55,081 nt of DNA from a virus, in IMG/VR virus record IMGVR_UViG_3300029787_000060, positions 1 to 55,081 of that record; one strand, written 5' to 3'. The translations under genes and the position numbers were made by a program. Within the stretch, counting starts at the first letter, position 1; the number at the start of each line of letters is the position of its first letter. The notes beneath the pieces were generated by a model that saw nothing but the letters and a program-made list of their open reading frames with translations, ran no database searches and was not told where the DNA came from. Shown here one piece after another: positions 1 through 7,783 of this stretch.

Positions 1-231
1 GAGAAGGTTCTAGGAAAGCTTCGGACTTGGATGGATACAGCGGAGGGCGCTGACAGTATGAAGATCCGATCAGCAGAGTTGCTAGGGAAAAGTGTCGGCC
101 TATTTAAGGATGTAGTCGAGCAAAAGCAGGAGACCACTAGTGCCGACATCGAAGCCAAGCTTCAGGCCAAATTGGAATTATTATTGGCAAGCCAAGAAAC
201 CAAGGATAGCGATAATAAAGATCTGCATTAG
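1..231 (+). CDS. Terminase small subunit, C-terminal part (cut by window edge)
   Basis: The frame is open from base 1 and ends in TAA at 229-231, so this is the 3' end of a longer gene; the ATG at 31 need not be the start. The charged, helical tail (around MKIRSAELLGKSVGLFKDVV, followed by a Lys/Glu-rich stretch) resembles the end of phage small terminases, which recognise the packaging site and hand DNA to the large subunit. The next gene is the large subunit, as expected. The DNA-binding N-terminus is missing, so the family assignment rests on the tail and on position. Confidence 0.6.
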   Translation, partial: EKVLGKLRTWMDTAEGADSMKIRSAELLGKSVGLFKDVVEQKQETTSADIEAKLQAKLELLLASQETKDSDNKDLH

Positions 232-279
232 TATTGTTGCACCTGACACCTTTAACATAGTTGACCATTAGTTCAGCAA

Positions 280-394
280 TGACACTCCTAAGTAAAGTCA
301 CATGACCCTTCCGTAATAATACACATGACACCTCTTATGTGTGCAACATGACCCCACCTAAATAATACAAGTGACCCCCGTGACATGTGTCACA
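280..394 (+). repeat. 23-bp tandem array, five units, iteron-like
   Basis: TGAC begins at 280, 303, 326, 349 and 372, exactly 23 bp apart. The units share a TGAC(A/C)C start, a central TAA(T)AAT-like part in most copies, and an ACA(C/A)A end, so the conserved junction reads ACACATGAC(A/C)CC. Two more TGAC motifs at 244 and 262 are 18 bp apart. Spacing of about two helical turns fits multiple binding sites for one protein: terminase small subunit, replication initiator or transcription factor. The role is inferred. Confidence 0.75.
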
Positions 395-432
395 CTTTGA
401 TACCCCACCCCCCCTGACAGCTAAGGCGCGTG

Positions 433-449
433 TGTGTACCCAGTACACA
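433..449. promoter_or_regulatory. Dyad TGTGTAC-N3-GTACACA
   Basis: A perfect 7-bp inverted repeat separated by CCA lies about 28 bp upstream of the -35 box at 477. A dyad there would suit a dimeric regulator. Chance occurrence is possible for a single site this short. Confidence 0.35.
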
Positions 450-476
450 GTGTTACACTCAAATAATTCCCTACTT

Positions 477-505
477 TTGACATGCCCCACCCTATTTTCT
501 AGAAT
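477..505 (+). promoter_or_regulatory. Sigma70-type promoter, TTGACA-17-TAGAAT
   Basis: TTGACA at 477-482 and TAGAAT at 500-505 are separated by exactly 17 bp, so the -35 box matches consensus in six of six bases and the -10 box in five of six. Transcription would start near 512 and run into the terminase, giving a leader of roughly 295 nt that contains the AAGGATT array. This is the best promoter I see in the window and probably serves the head genes. Confidence 0.7.
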
Positions 506-613
506 GCCCAATCAAATCAATAACTTAGCGTTCTTCTGGTCAAATTTTGTACAGAAAAAGGGGTAGGAATCCTAGTACCCCAAAAAATTTTGCAAAAAAA
601 ATTGACCTTACAC

Positions 614-640
614 TTGTCAATAGGCACAATATGTTAAAAT
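614..640 (+). promoter_or_regulatory. Candidate second promoter with extended -10 (TGTTAAAAT)
   Basis: TTGTCA at 614-619 is followed after 15 bp by TAAAAT at 635-640, preceded by TG at 632-633, which makes an extended -10 element. The spacing is short of the ideal 17 bp, but extended -10 promoters tolerate a weak -35. It would place a start near 647, just before the AAGGATT array. Confidence 0.4.
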
Positions 641-658
641 TTCTTACACTTGTGTCTT

Positions 659-790
659 AAGGATTACCCTTACTAAGGATTACCCTTATACGTTTGCAGT
701 ACCCGTTTCTAGGTATGCCTTAGTTTTAAATTAAAGGGGATTCTTTCAAGGGAAATCCTTGCTAGTGAAATCCTTACAAGAGTAATCCTT
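659..790. repeat. AAGGATT array in opposing orientations
   Basis: Forward copies AAGGATTACCCTTA start at 659 and 675 (16 bp apart). Reverse copies (AATCCTT) start at 754, 769 and 784, exactly 15 bp apart, with a degenerate fourth (GATTCTT) at 739 in the same register. The forward copy 659-671 and the segment 748-760 are complementary over 13 bp with one mismatch, so the transcribed leader could fold alternative long-range hairpins. The last copy ends 17 bp before the large terminase start. Possible roles are an operator, a terminase recognition site or a leader RNA switch. Confidence 0.7.
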
Positions 791-807
791 GTTTTCAGAA
801 AGGCGAA

Positions 808-2325
808 TTGCGCTTGGATATTGATCAAAATTTAATCAATACATTAGATAGCGTCCCTGTTGAGGACAAGCAAGAGATACTTAGCCTTCTTGAGCAGCTT
901 GAAGAAGCGAAGAAGCTTGAGGCTGCTAGGGCTGGATATATAGATTTTGTACGCACGATGTGGCCTGCCTTCATTGACGGTGAGCATCACAAGATAATGG
1001 CTTCGGCCTTTGAGCGTATAGCTCGTGGTGAGTTAAAGCGGTTGATAGTGAACATGCCGCCCAGACACACTAAAAGCGAGTTTGCTAGTTACATGCTCCC
1101 GGCTTGGTTCTTGGGGCAGTACCCAAATAAGAAAATAATACAGACCGCCCATACAGCAGAACTATCTGTTGGATTTGGTAGGCGGGTTCGTAACCTCGTA
1201 GATAGTGAGGATTTTAAGAAAGTTTTCCCAGAGTTGACTCTTAGGCCCGACTCCAAGGCTGCTGGGAGATGGAGTACCAGTGCTGGTGGTGAGTATTTCG
1301 CTATTGGTGTTGGTGGTGCTGTAACTGGTAAAGGTGCAGATCTGCTCATTATCGATGATCCCCACTCGGAGCAAGAAGGACAGAGTGCCGACCCCACTGT
1401 GTTTGATCGAACCTATGAATGGTACACATCCGGGCCTCGTCAACGCCTACAACCGGGAGGCGCTATTGTTATCGTGATGACGCGATGGCATATGCGCGAT
1501 TTAACCGGAAAGATAACTAAGTCTGCTGCTCAAAGGGCTGGAACCGATGAGTGGGAGATTATTGAGTTCCCTGCCATCATGTATGAGGGGACTGACAAAG
1601 AGAAGTCATTGTGGCCTCAGTTCTGGTCTAAGACTGAACTGGATGCCCTCAAAGCGGAACTGCCGCCTTCTAAGTGGAATGCACAGTACCAACAGAACCC
1701 CACTGCTGAAGAAGGGGCGTTGGTTAAGAAGGAGTGGTGGAAAATCTGGGAGAGTGAAAAGCCGCCTCCTTGCGAATTTATTATCCAGTCTTGGGATACA
1801 GCTTTCCTGAAGACACAAAGAGCTGACTATTCTGCCTGTACAACGTGGGGTGTGTTCTATGCGCCAGACGATGATGGGCAGACTCAGCCTAACATTATCC
1901 TGCTTGATGCCTACAAGGAGCGTCTGGAGTTTCCAGAGCTTAAACAAAAGGCATTTGAGATGTGGCAGATGATGGAGCCTGATGCGTTTATCGTAGAGGC
2001 CAAGGCTGCGGGAACTCCTTTGATCTTTGAGTTGAGAGCGATGGGAATCCCAGTATCTGAATACACTCCCTCCAGAGGTAACGACAAGATAGCTAGGGTT
2101 AATGCCGTGGCTGATCTGTTTGCCTCTGGTATAGTCTGGTGTCCAGAGACACGCTTTGCTGAAGAGGTGGTCGATGAGTTTGCTGCTTTCCCGGTGGGTG
2201 AGCATGATGACTTGGTTGATTCATCTACTCAGGCGCTGCTTAGGTTTAGGCAGGGCGGCTTCTTGAAGTTACAGAGTGATGAAGAGGATGAGCCTTTCTA
2301 TGGGGGAAAAGCCAGTTACTATTGA
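808..2325 (+). CDS. terL: Terminase large subunit (ATPase-nuclease)
   Basis: This is the packaging motor that pumps DNA into the procapsid and cuts it. It has the expected length (505 aa). A Walker A-like MPPRHTKS lies at residues 83-90 and a Walker B LLIIDDP at about 179-185. The C-terminal RNase H-like nuclease shows SWD with D330, an acidic residue in FIVEAK, and the GEHDDLVDS motif with D467/D468. The start is TTG, preceded by AGAAAGGCG; no in-frame ATG lies near the conserved N-terminus. It directly follows the repeat-rich control region, and its 3' end overlaps the next gene by 26 bp. Confidence 0.95.
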   Translation: MRLDIDQNLINTLDSVPVEDKQEILSLLEQLEEAKKLEAARAGYIDFVRTMWPAFIDGEHHKIMASAFERIARGELKRLIVNMPPRHTKSEFASYMLPAWFLGQYPNKKIIQTAHTAELSVGFGRRVRNLVDSEDFKKVFPELTLRPDSKAAGRWSTSAGGEYFAIGVGGAVTGKGADLLIIDDPHSEQEGQSADPTVFDRTYEWYTSGPRQRLQPGGAIVIVMTRWHMRDLTGKITKSAAQRAGTDEWEIIEFPAIMYEGTDKEKSLWPQFWSKTELDALKAELPPSKWNAQYQQNPTAEEGALVKKEWWKIWESEKPPPCEFIIQSWDTAFLKTQRADYSACTTWGVFYAPDDDGQTQPNIILLDAYKERLEFPELKQKAFEMWQMMEPDAFIVEAKAAGTPLIFELRAMGIPVSEYTPSRGNDKIARVNAVADLFASGIVWCPETRFAEEVVDEFAAFPVGEHDDLVDSSTQALLRFRQGGFLKLQSDEEDEPFYGGKASYY

Positions 2326-2905
2326 TCTGGATCAAGAAGAACAAAAGATTGAGACTGAGATCAGGGAATGGTCATCCAATGTTATTGAGATGCCCAACCC
2401 TAATTTTAAGAACATTCCGACTTGTCCCTATGCTAAAGCAGCTTGGGAAAAAGATTTAGTTAAAATTGTCTTTGATCATGATAGTAGAGATGAGCAGTTA
2501 TTGAAGTATATCTCTAAGTATGATGATGAATACGATCTGATTATTGTTGTAGAAACTGACTATGACGAGGATCAAGAAGGTTTTCATAACGCTCTTGCTG
2601 AGGTTAACAGCCTTATAAGTCAAGATGTTTGGGGCGATTCAGACCTTTGGGTTATGGGTTTTCACCCCTATGATGATGAAAGCGAAGTTCTGGACGATGA
2701 AAGTTTTGAGCCTATAAGCGAGTACAGCTATGGCTTGGTCTTTATTCAAAGACTTTCTCTTCTTCAGGAAGCCTCTAATAAGCTTGAGCTTCAGGGTTAT
2801 TATGATGTTTACAGTGGTAACTCTGAAATAACAGAGATGTATGAAATCCGTAAAGACTATTACAGGAGATTTCTTGATGAGAAAAAAAGGAATGCGCGGC
2901 GGTAA
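2300..2905 (+). CDS. Hypothetical protein, faintly DUF1415-like
   Basis: This acidic protein of about 201 aa starts inside the end of the terminase gene, which suggests translational coupling. I chose the ATG at 2300 (MGEKPV); an upstream ATG at 2276 is possible. A CPYAKAAW motif near residue 47, a later FHPYDDE segment and an LLQEAS segment occur in the same order as in DUF1415, a bacterial family of unknown function (CPFAK..., FHP..., LREAS). This comparison is from memory and is weak. It lies between the terminase and the portal, so a packaging or head role is possible. Confidence 0.6.
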   Translation: MGEKPVTIDLDQEEQKIETEIREWSSNVIEMPNPNFKNIPTCPYAKAAWEKDLVKIVFDHDSRDEQLLKYISKYDDEYDLIIVVETDYDEDQEGFHNALAEVNSLISQDVWGDSDLWVMGFHPYDDESEVLDDESFEPISEYSYGLVFIQRLSLLQEASNKLELQGYYDVYSGNSEITEMYEIRKDYYRRFLDEKKRNARR

Positions 2906-3155
2906 GACTGTTGCCAAAAAGATGATGGGCGGAAAGCGTGTCGCTAAGAAAATGATGGGTGGTAAACGCGCCGCTAAAAAAGTTATGGGAATGAAAGCTG
3001 GAAAGAAAGCCGCCAAGAAAATGATGGGCGGAAAGAAAGCTCCCAAGAAAGTAATGGGTATGAGATCCGGCAAGACAGTTAAGAAGATGAAGTCTGGTGG
3101 AGTGTGCCGTGGTATGGGCGCTGCAACCAAAGGCGGGAACTTCGAGGTCGTTTAA
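2877..3155 (+). CDS. Small Lys-rich repeat protein, histone-tail-like
   Basis: A very basic protein of 92 aa made of degenerate units of roughly 13 residues around AKKMMGGKR, repeated about five times, then a KSGGVCRGMGAA tail that I know from many marine phage proteins. The ATG at 2877 has AGGAG upstream. Such composition resembles bacterial H1-like proteins, so condensing DNA or binding inside the capsid is a reasonable guess. It overlaps both neighbours (the portal ATG shares its TAA). Repeats of this kind may vary in copy number among relatives. Confidence 0.75.
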   Translation: MRKKGMRGGKTVAKKMMGGKRVAKKMMGGKRAAKKVMGMKAGKKAAKKMMGGKKAPKKVMGMRSGKTVKKMKSGGVCRGMGAATKGGNFEVV

Positions 3156-5617
3156 TGGCTATTGAAAAGTCTCTGGTCAGCAATCCGCTTGCAATAGATA
3201 GCGAAGAGTCTGTCGAGGTAAACATAGTTAACCCTGAAGCGGTCTCTATTGAGACTGAGGATGGTGGCGTTCTTTTGGATTTTAATCCAGAGGGCGGCTT
3301 TATGGGTGAATTAGATCACGGCGCTAACTTAGCGGAGTACATTGACCCTCAGACTCTGGACATGATTGGTTCAGATCTTGTGGGTGTGTATAACGCTGAC
3401 AAGGAAAGTCGATCTGAGTGGGAAGAATCCTACGTCAGGGGACTTGATTTGTTGGGTCTACGCTTTGAAGATCGTACACAACCTTGGGCTGGAGCTTGTG
3501 GTGTCTTTCACCCAATGCTTTCTGAGGCTGTAGTTCGCTTTCAAGCTCAGACAATACAAGAGATATTCCCTGCTGCTGGGCCAGCCAAGACCTCTATCGT
3601 GGGCAAACTCACTGATAGCAAGGTAAAGCAAGCCAGTAGAGTTCAAGATTACTTAAATTATTTAATGACACAGAGAATGTCTGAGTATCGGTCTGAGACT
3701 GAGAAGCTTTTATTCTCTTTGCCTATTGCAGGATCTGCTTTTAGAAAGGTTTATTTCGACCCCAACCTTAACAGACCTTGCAGTATGTTCGTTCCGGCGG
3801 AAGATTTTGTCGTTAGTTACGGCGCTTCTGACCTTAAGACCTGTGAACGTGCAACGCATGTGATGAAAAGAACTCCTAATGATATCAGGAAGTTACAAGT
3901 TTCTGGCTTCTATAGGGATATTGACTTGCCATCTCCTTCTCCAGACATTGGAGAGATACAAGAGAAGTACAATAGGCTGACTGGTGACAGTGCCAACTAC
4001 GAAATTGACCACAGGCACACCCTATTGGAGATGGTTGTTGACTATGATCTCCCCGGTTTTGAGGATATGCAGGGTGGAGAGCAGACGGGTATAGCTTTGC
4101 CCTATGTAATCACCATCGATAAGGGTTCTCGAAAGATATTATCGATCAAGCGTAACTGGAATGAAGAAGATCCGCAGAAATTAAAGGTCGAACACTTCGT
4201 TCATTACACCTATTTGCCCGGATTAGGCTTCTATGGCTTCGGATTAGTCCACATGATAGGTGGATTAAGCAAGTCAGCCACTTCATTACTGCGTCAATTG
4301 GTGGATTCAGGCACGTTAGCCAACCTTCCGGGTGGTTTGAAGTCCCGTGGCCTTAAGATTAAGGGTGATGACACCCCGATTATGCCGGGAGAGTTCCGCG
4401 ATGTGGACGTTCCGGGCGGATCTATACGCGATAACATCAGTTTTATGCCGTATAAGGAGCCGTCTAACGTCCTTTACCAGCTTTTAGGGGACATTGTGTC
4501 GGAAGGCAGGCGGTTTGCCTCTGCTGCTGACGTAAAAGCCTCTGATATGAACTCTGAAGCCCCAGTTGGCACGACATTAGCCATACTTGAGCGCGAAATG
4601 AAGGTGTTAAGCGCAGTTCAGGCGCGTGTTCACGCCGCAATGGGGGCAGAATTAAAGATATTAAGCCGATTAGTGCATGATTATGGGCCGCAACGCTACC
4701 CATATGACGATGAGCAGCAACCACTAGCGGCAGAAGACTTCGATGATCGCATAGACATCATTCCTGTCAGCGATCCGAACAGTGGCACGATGGCCCAGCG
4801 CATAATGCAGTACCAAGCTGCGCTGCAACTCTCCGCCTCAGCGCCACAAATGTACGATCTACCACTACTTCACCGTCAAATGATTGAAGTGTTGGGCATA
4901 AGGGATGCAGAGAACATTATCCCCACGGATAAAGACATTAAGCCTACAGATCCTGTCACTGAGAACATGAATGTCATCAATGGGGAACCCATTAAGGCAT
5001 TTTCTTATCAGGATCATGAGGCGCATATACAAACTCACATGTCAGCAATGGAAGATCCTAAGCTATTGAAGTTACTTTCAATGGCTCCTGACGCTAAGGT
5101 GAAGCAGGCAGCAATGATGGCGCACATCTCTGAGCATGTGGCCTTCTCCTATCGACAACAGATAGAAAAAGAACTTGGCGTAGAACTGCCGCCGCCAAAT
5201 GAACAACTACCAGAAGACATTGAAAACAGGCTGTCTAAACTCGTTGCCCCTGCCGCTGCACAACTCACCGGGAAGGACAAGAGAGAGATGGAAGCCCAGC
5301 GTATTCAGGAGCAGATGCAAGATCCAATCGTCCAGCTCCAGCAAGCTGAATTGCAACTCAAAGCGAAGCAAGCTCAAGACAAAGCCCAAACCGATATGGC
5401 TAGAATTCAAGTGGATCTCGAAAAGAGTAGAGAAAAGAACGAGCTTGAAAGAGAGAAACTTTCTCAAGAGGTCAAGGTTGAAGGCGCTAAACTTGGTGTT
5501 CGCGTAGCTGAGGACGCATCCAGAGAGGACATCGAGAAGTCTCGGATGAAATCAAAGGATATGCTTGAGGGCGTTAAAGTCGGTGTCGAAATAGCGAAGG
5601 AGCTATCTGGTGAGTGA
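3155..5617 (+). CDS. Portal protein, P22-like
   Basis: The portal forms the twelve-subunit vertex ring through which DNA enters and leaves. At 820 aa it is in the range of large podovirus portals. The N-terminal body includes the conserved stretch near PWAGACGVFHPMLSEAVVRF, a central region with GIVLPY-like and LVDSGTLANLPGG segments, and a long charged C-terminal coiled coil from about residue 700, comparable with the barrel helix of P22 gp1. The start ATG at 3155 overlaps the preceding stop (TAATG). Its place between terminase and scaffold is classical. Confidence 0.88.
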   Translation: MAIEKSLVSNPLAIDSEESVEVNIVNPEAVSIETEDGGVLLDFNPEGGFMGELDHGANLAEYIDPQTLDMIGSDLVGVYNADKESRSEWEESYVRGLDLLGLRFEDRTQPWAGACGVFHPMLSEAVVRFQAQTIQEIFPAAGPAKTSIVGKLTDSKVKQASRVQDYLNYLMTQRMSEYRSETEKLLFSLPIAGSAFRKVYFDPNLNRPCSMFVPAEDFVVSYGASDLKTCERATHVMKRTPNDIRKLQVSGFYRDIDLPSPSPDIGEIQEKYNRLTGDSANYEIDHRHTLLEMVVDYDLPGFEDMQGGEQTGIALPYVITIDKGSRKILSIKRNWNEEDPQKLKVEHFVHYTYLPGLGFYGFGLVHMIGGLSKSATSLLRQLVDSGTLANLPGGLKSRGLKIKGDDTPIMPGEFRDVDVPGGSIRDNISFMPYKEPSNVLYQLLGDIVSEGRRFASAADVKASDMNSEAPVGTTLAILEREMKVLSAVQARVHAAMGAELKILSRLVHDYGPQRYPYDDEQQPLAAEDFDDRIDIIPVSDPNSGTMAQRIMQYQAALQLSASAPQMYDLPLLHRQMIEVLGIRDAENIIPTDKDIKPTDPVTENMNVINGEPIKAFSYQDHEAHIQTHMSAMEDPKLLKLLSMAPDAKVKQAAMMAHISEHVAFSYRQQIEKELGVELPPPNEQLPEDIENRLSKLVAPAAAQLTGKDKREMEAQRIQEQMQDPIVQLQQAELQLKAKQAQDKAQTDMARIQVDLEKSREKNELEREKLSQEVKVEGAKLGVRVAEDASREDIEKSRMKSKDMLEGVKVGVEIAKELSGE

Positions 5618-5810
5618 TGTTTTTAGTAATAACGCTTTAAAGGTTCTTAAGGAAAATATTCGAGCGAAGATGAATGATGTAAGCGATCACATCAGCACGG
5701 GTAGTTGTAAGAACTATGATGAATACTCTAAGTGTTGCGGGATTATAGAAGGTCTTGCTATAGCTGAGAGAGAAATTCTTGATCTAAATCAAAGGATTGA
5801 GAACGCTTAA
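5610..5810 (+). CDS. Small conserved phage protein
   Basis: A 66-aa helical protein with a TGSCKNYDEYSKCCGII core followed by an amphipathic helix. Similar short proteins occur after portal genes in several phage groups, but no function is known to me. The GTG start overlaps the portal stop and has GAAGGAG upstream at about 5597-5603. Confidence 0.65.
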   Translation: MSDVFSNNALKVLKENIRAKMNDVSDHISTGSCKNYDEYSKCCGIIEGLAIAEREILDLNQRIENA

Positions 5811-5872
5811 TTCTCCGCATATCGCGGTGCAAAGTGACTCTGGACACTAATATCCAGTGCTGAGGAAATAAA

Positions 5873-6286
5873 ATGAGTGAAGCTGCTAGTGTAGAAGTTG
5901 GATCGGTTACAGCAACGGCTGAGACAAATGACGAGAAAGATGTCGAGTCAAAGCCTACGCAGTTGCCTGAGCCTGCTGGATATAAAATATTAATAGCACT
6001 GCCAGAGGTTGATGAAAAAACCGAGGGTGGAATCATTAAAGCGCAAGCAACGAAACAGCTTGAAGAAGTTGGATCGATTGTTGGTTTTGTTATGAAGCTT
6101 GGCCCAGACGCTTATCAGGATAAGGAAAAGTTTCCTAATGGCCCCTATTGCAAAGAGGGCGATTTTATTCTGATGAGATCGTATTCTGGAACTAGGTTCA
6201 ATATACATGACCGAGAGTTCAGGCTTATTAATGATGACAGCGTAGAAGCTATTGTTGACGATCCAAGAGGCATTAGAAAGATATGA
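5873..6286 (+). CDS. GroES-like co-chaperonin
   Basis: This protein would cap a GroEL-type chaperonin and help fold capsid protein, as T4 gp31 does. After a disordered acidic N-terminus (about 1-33), residues 34-137 match the 10-kDa chaperonin fold: GYKILIALPEVDEKTEGGII at the start, where the mobile loop follows, a GDFILMRSYSGTRFNI strand region and an EAIVDDP end comparable with the usual EILAVV. ATG has GAGGAAATAAA upstream. Placement between portal and scaffold genes suggests the capsid protein is the client. Confidence 0.85.
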   Translation: MSEAASVEVGSVTATAETNDEKDVESKPTQLPEPAGYKILIALPEVDEKTEGGIIKAQATKQLEEVGSIVGFVMKLGPDAYQDKEKFPNGPYCKEGDFILMRSYSGTRFNIHDREFRLINDDSVEAIVDDPRGIRKI

Positions 6287-7290
6287 GTGATTCAGATCAA
6301 GTAGAAGAAACTAGCAGTGAAGATAAGTTTTTCGGCGTGAAGACCCAGATCGGCAAGAAGGCAGAGCCAGCTCCTGAAGAATCAGCGAGTGATGTTGAAG
6401 TCAGGGTCGTTGATGACACACCGCCAGAAGACAGAAACAGACCCACGTTTGGAGATGACACTCCGGCAGATGATGGGATTACTGAGGAAGAGCTAAAAGG
6501 CTATAAAGGCTCTACTCAAAAAAGAATAGGCAAACTTGTTGCCATCAATAATGATGACAGAAGAAAGCGAGAAGACGCTGAGAAAATGCGCGATGAAGCT
6601 GTTCGCGTAGCTCAAGAGCTTGTTGAAAAGAACAAGAGCTATGAGGCGATGATTAATCGTGGCGAGACCGCTCTTATTGATTCTGTTAAGCAGAAAGCAA
6701 AGCTTGATTATGAAAATGCCAAGCAAGGCTATAAAACTGCTTACGAAGAAGGCGACACGGACAAGATACTTGCTACTCAAGAAACTTTAAATCTTGCTCA
6801 GTATGAGTTAAAAGAGATTGAAAGAAAGGAGCAGGGCAGGCAATTTGCTCAAAAGACTAGAGAGGCTCAAGCTAGACAGGCTGCTCAAGTTCAAGCACAG
6901 CCTCAACCTCAACCTCTTTCTCAGAAGCAGGTTAGCTGGAAAGAAAACAATCCTTGGTTTCTAGATCCTAATCACAAGGATATGACGGCTTTAGCTTATG
7001 GTATGCACGAAAAGCTAATAAAGGATGAGAAGTTAGACCCCGCAGGGGATGAATATTACAATAGGATTGACGCTACAATGCGTCAGAAGTTTCCTGAATA
7101 CTTTGGTGAAGATGCAAGCTCTGGGAGCTTAGTTCCGTCTACACCTAGTAGGGCAAACGTGGTGGCTCCGGCCAGTAGGAATAATGGCGCAAAACCACGC
7201 ACAGTAGAACTGACTCCCAGCCAAGTCTCTCTCGCAAAGCGACTTGGACTCACTAACGAGCAATACGCCAGACAACTCATGAAGGGGTAA
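6283..7290 (+). CDS. Putative scaffolding protein
   Basis: The protein has 335 aa, an acidic disordered N-terminus (about 1-75), a long charged coiled coil (about 75-195), a Gln-rich linker (about 200-215) and a small basic-hydrophobic C-terminal domain. This architecture and its place just before the decoration and capsid genes fit an assembly scaffold that is removed before packaging. The ATG overlaps the co-chaperonin stop (ATGA), which implies co-translation. Confidence 0.75.
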   Translation: MSDSDQVEETSSEDKFFGVKTQIGKKAEPAPEESASDVEVRVVDDTPPEDRNRPTFGDDTPADDGITEEELKGYKGSTQKRIGKLVAINNDDRRKREDAEKMRDEAVRVAQELVEKNKSYEAMINRGETALIDSVKQKAKLDYENAKQGYKTAYEEGDTDKILATQETLNLAQYELKEIERKEQGRQFAQKTREAQARQAAQVQAQPQPQPLSQKQVSWKENNPWFLDPNHKDMTALAYGMHEKLIKDEKLDPAGDEYYNRIDATMRQKFPEYFGEDASSGSLVPSTPSRANVVAPASRNNGAKPRTVELTPSQVSLAKRLGLTNEQYARQLMKG

Positions 7291-7293
7291 TCA

Positions 7294-7746
7294 ATGGCTA
7301 ATCAGCGCACACCACGCTCTAATGAGAGCAGAGAAACCGAAACTAGAACTTCTGATAGCTGGACTCCGGCATCAGTGTTACCTGTTCCTGCACCTAAAGA
7401 CGGCTGGGCTTTTCGATGGATAAGAACCAGCGTTCTGGGACAACCCGATAACACTAATGTTTCTCAGAAAATGAGAGAAGGCTGGGTTCCTGTTAAGGCA
7501 GATGATCATCCAGAGATGCAAGTCATGTCTGATTTAAACTCGCGTTTTGTTGGCAACATCGAAGTTGGTGGACTTTTGCTTTGCAAAGCTCCTCAAGAAG
7601 AGATGGACAAAAGACAAGAGTATTATCAGAAAATGGCTGCTCAACAGATGGAGTCTGTGGACAATAGTTTCATGAGAGAAAACGATCCCCGTATGCCTCT
7701 ATTGCAACCTGATAGGACTACGAGGACTTCATTTGGTAAAGGCTGA
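7294..7746 (+). CDS. Conserved head-module protein of unknown function
   Basis: This 150-aa protein has a polar N-terminus, a conserved GWAFRWIRTS core (about 36-46) and a REGWVPVKADDHPEM segment, then a charged tail. I recognise the type from marine phage head modules but know no role. It could be a minor scaffold or head-completion protein. It begins three bases after the scaffold stop. Confidence 0.7.
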   Translation: MANQRTPRSNESRETETRTSDSWTPASVLPVPAPKDGWAFRWIRTSVLGQPDNTNVSQKMREGWVPVKADDHPEMQVMSDLNSRFVGNIEVGGLLLCKAPQEEMDKRQEYYQKMAAQQMESVDNSFMRENDPRMPLLQPDRTTRTSFGKG

Positions 7747-7783
7747 AACCATTAGGTTCGGCCTAACATTGAGGTAATTCATT

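Larger units (their letters stand above)
232..807. other. 576-bp regulatory intergenic region between the terminase genes
   Basis: There is no convincing gene on either strand. The stretch holds in order: two TGAC repeats 18 bp apart (244, 262), a 23-bp tandem array (280-394), a GTGACA-TG-TGTCAC dyad (380-393), a C-rich run (about 403-415), a TGTGTAC-CCA-GTACACA dyad (433-449), a TTGACA/TAGAAT promoter (477-505), an extended -10 promoter candidate (614-640) and an AAGGATT array (659-790). The density of organised sequence is unusual for a compact phage and suggests the control region for the late genes, a packaging site, an origin, or a combination. Confidence 0.75.

Noticed and set aside
137-331. 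64-codon minus-strand frame over the terminase gene end
   Set aside because: No ribosome site, no recognisable composition, and it runs into the repeat array.
280-394. CRISPR array
   Set aside because: Units are tandem without spacers, only partly alike, and no cas genes are near; iteron-like sites fit better.
1606-2205. 199-codon minus-strand frame inside the large terminase gene
   Set aside because: Antisense to conserved nuclease-domain coding sequence; frame is a by-product of codon bias.
2639-3130. 163-codon minus-strand frame with FLAAFFPPIIF-type repeats
   Set aside because: Its repeats are the reverse complement of the Lys/Met/Gly repeats of the basic protein gene.
5829-5855. Hairpin CTGGA/TCCAG before the co-chaperonin gene
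   Set aside because: Five base pairs only and no T-run; expected by chance.
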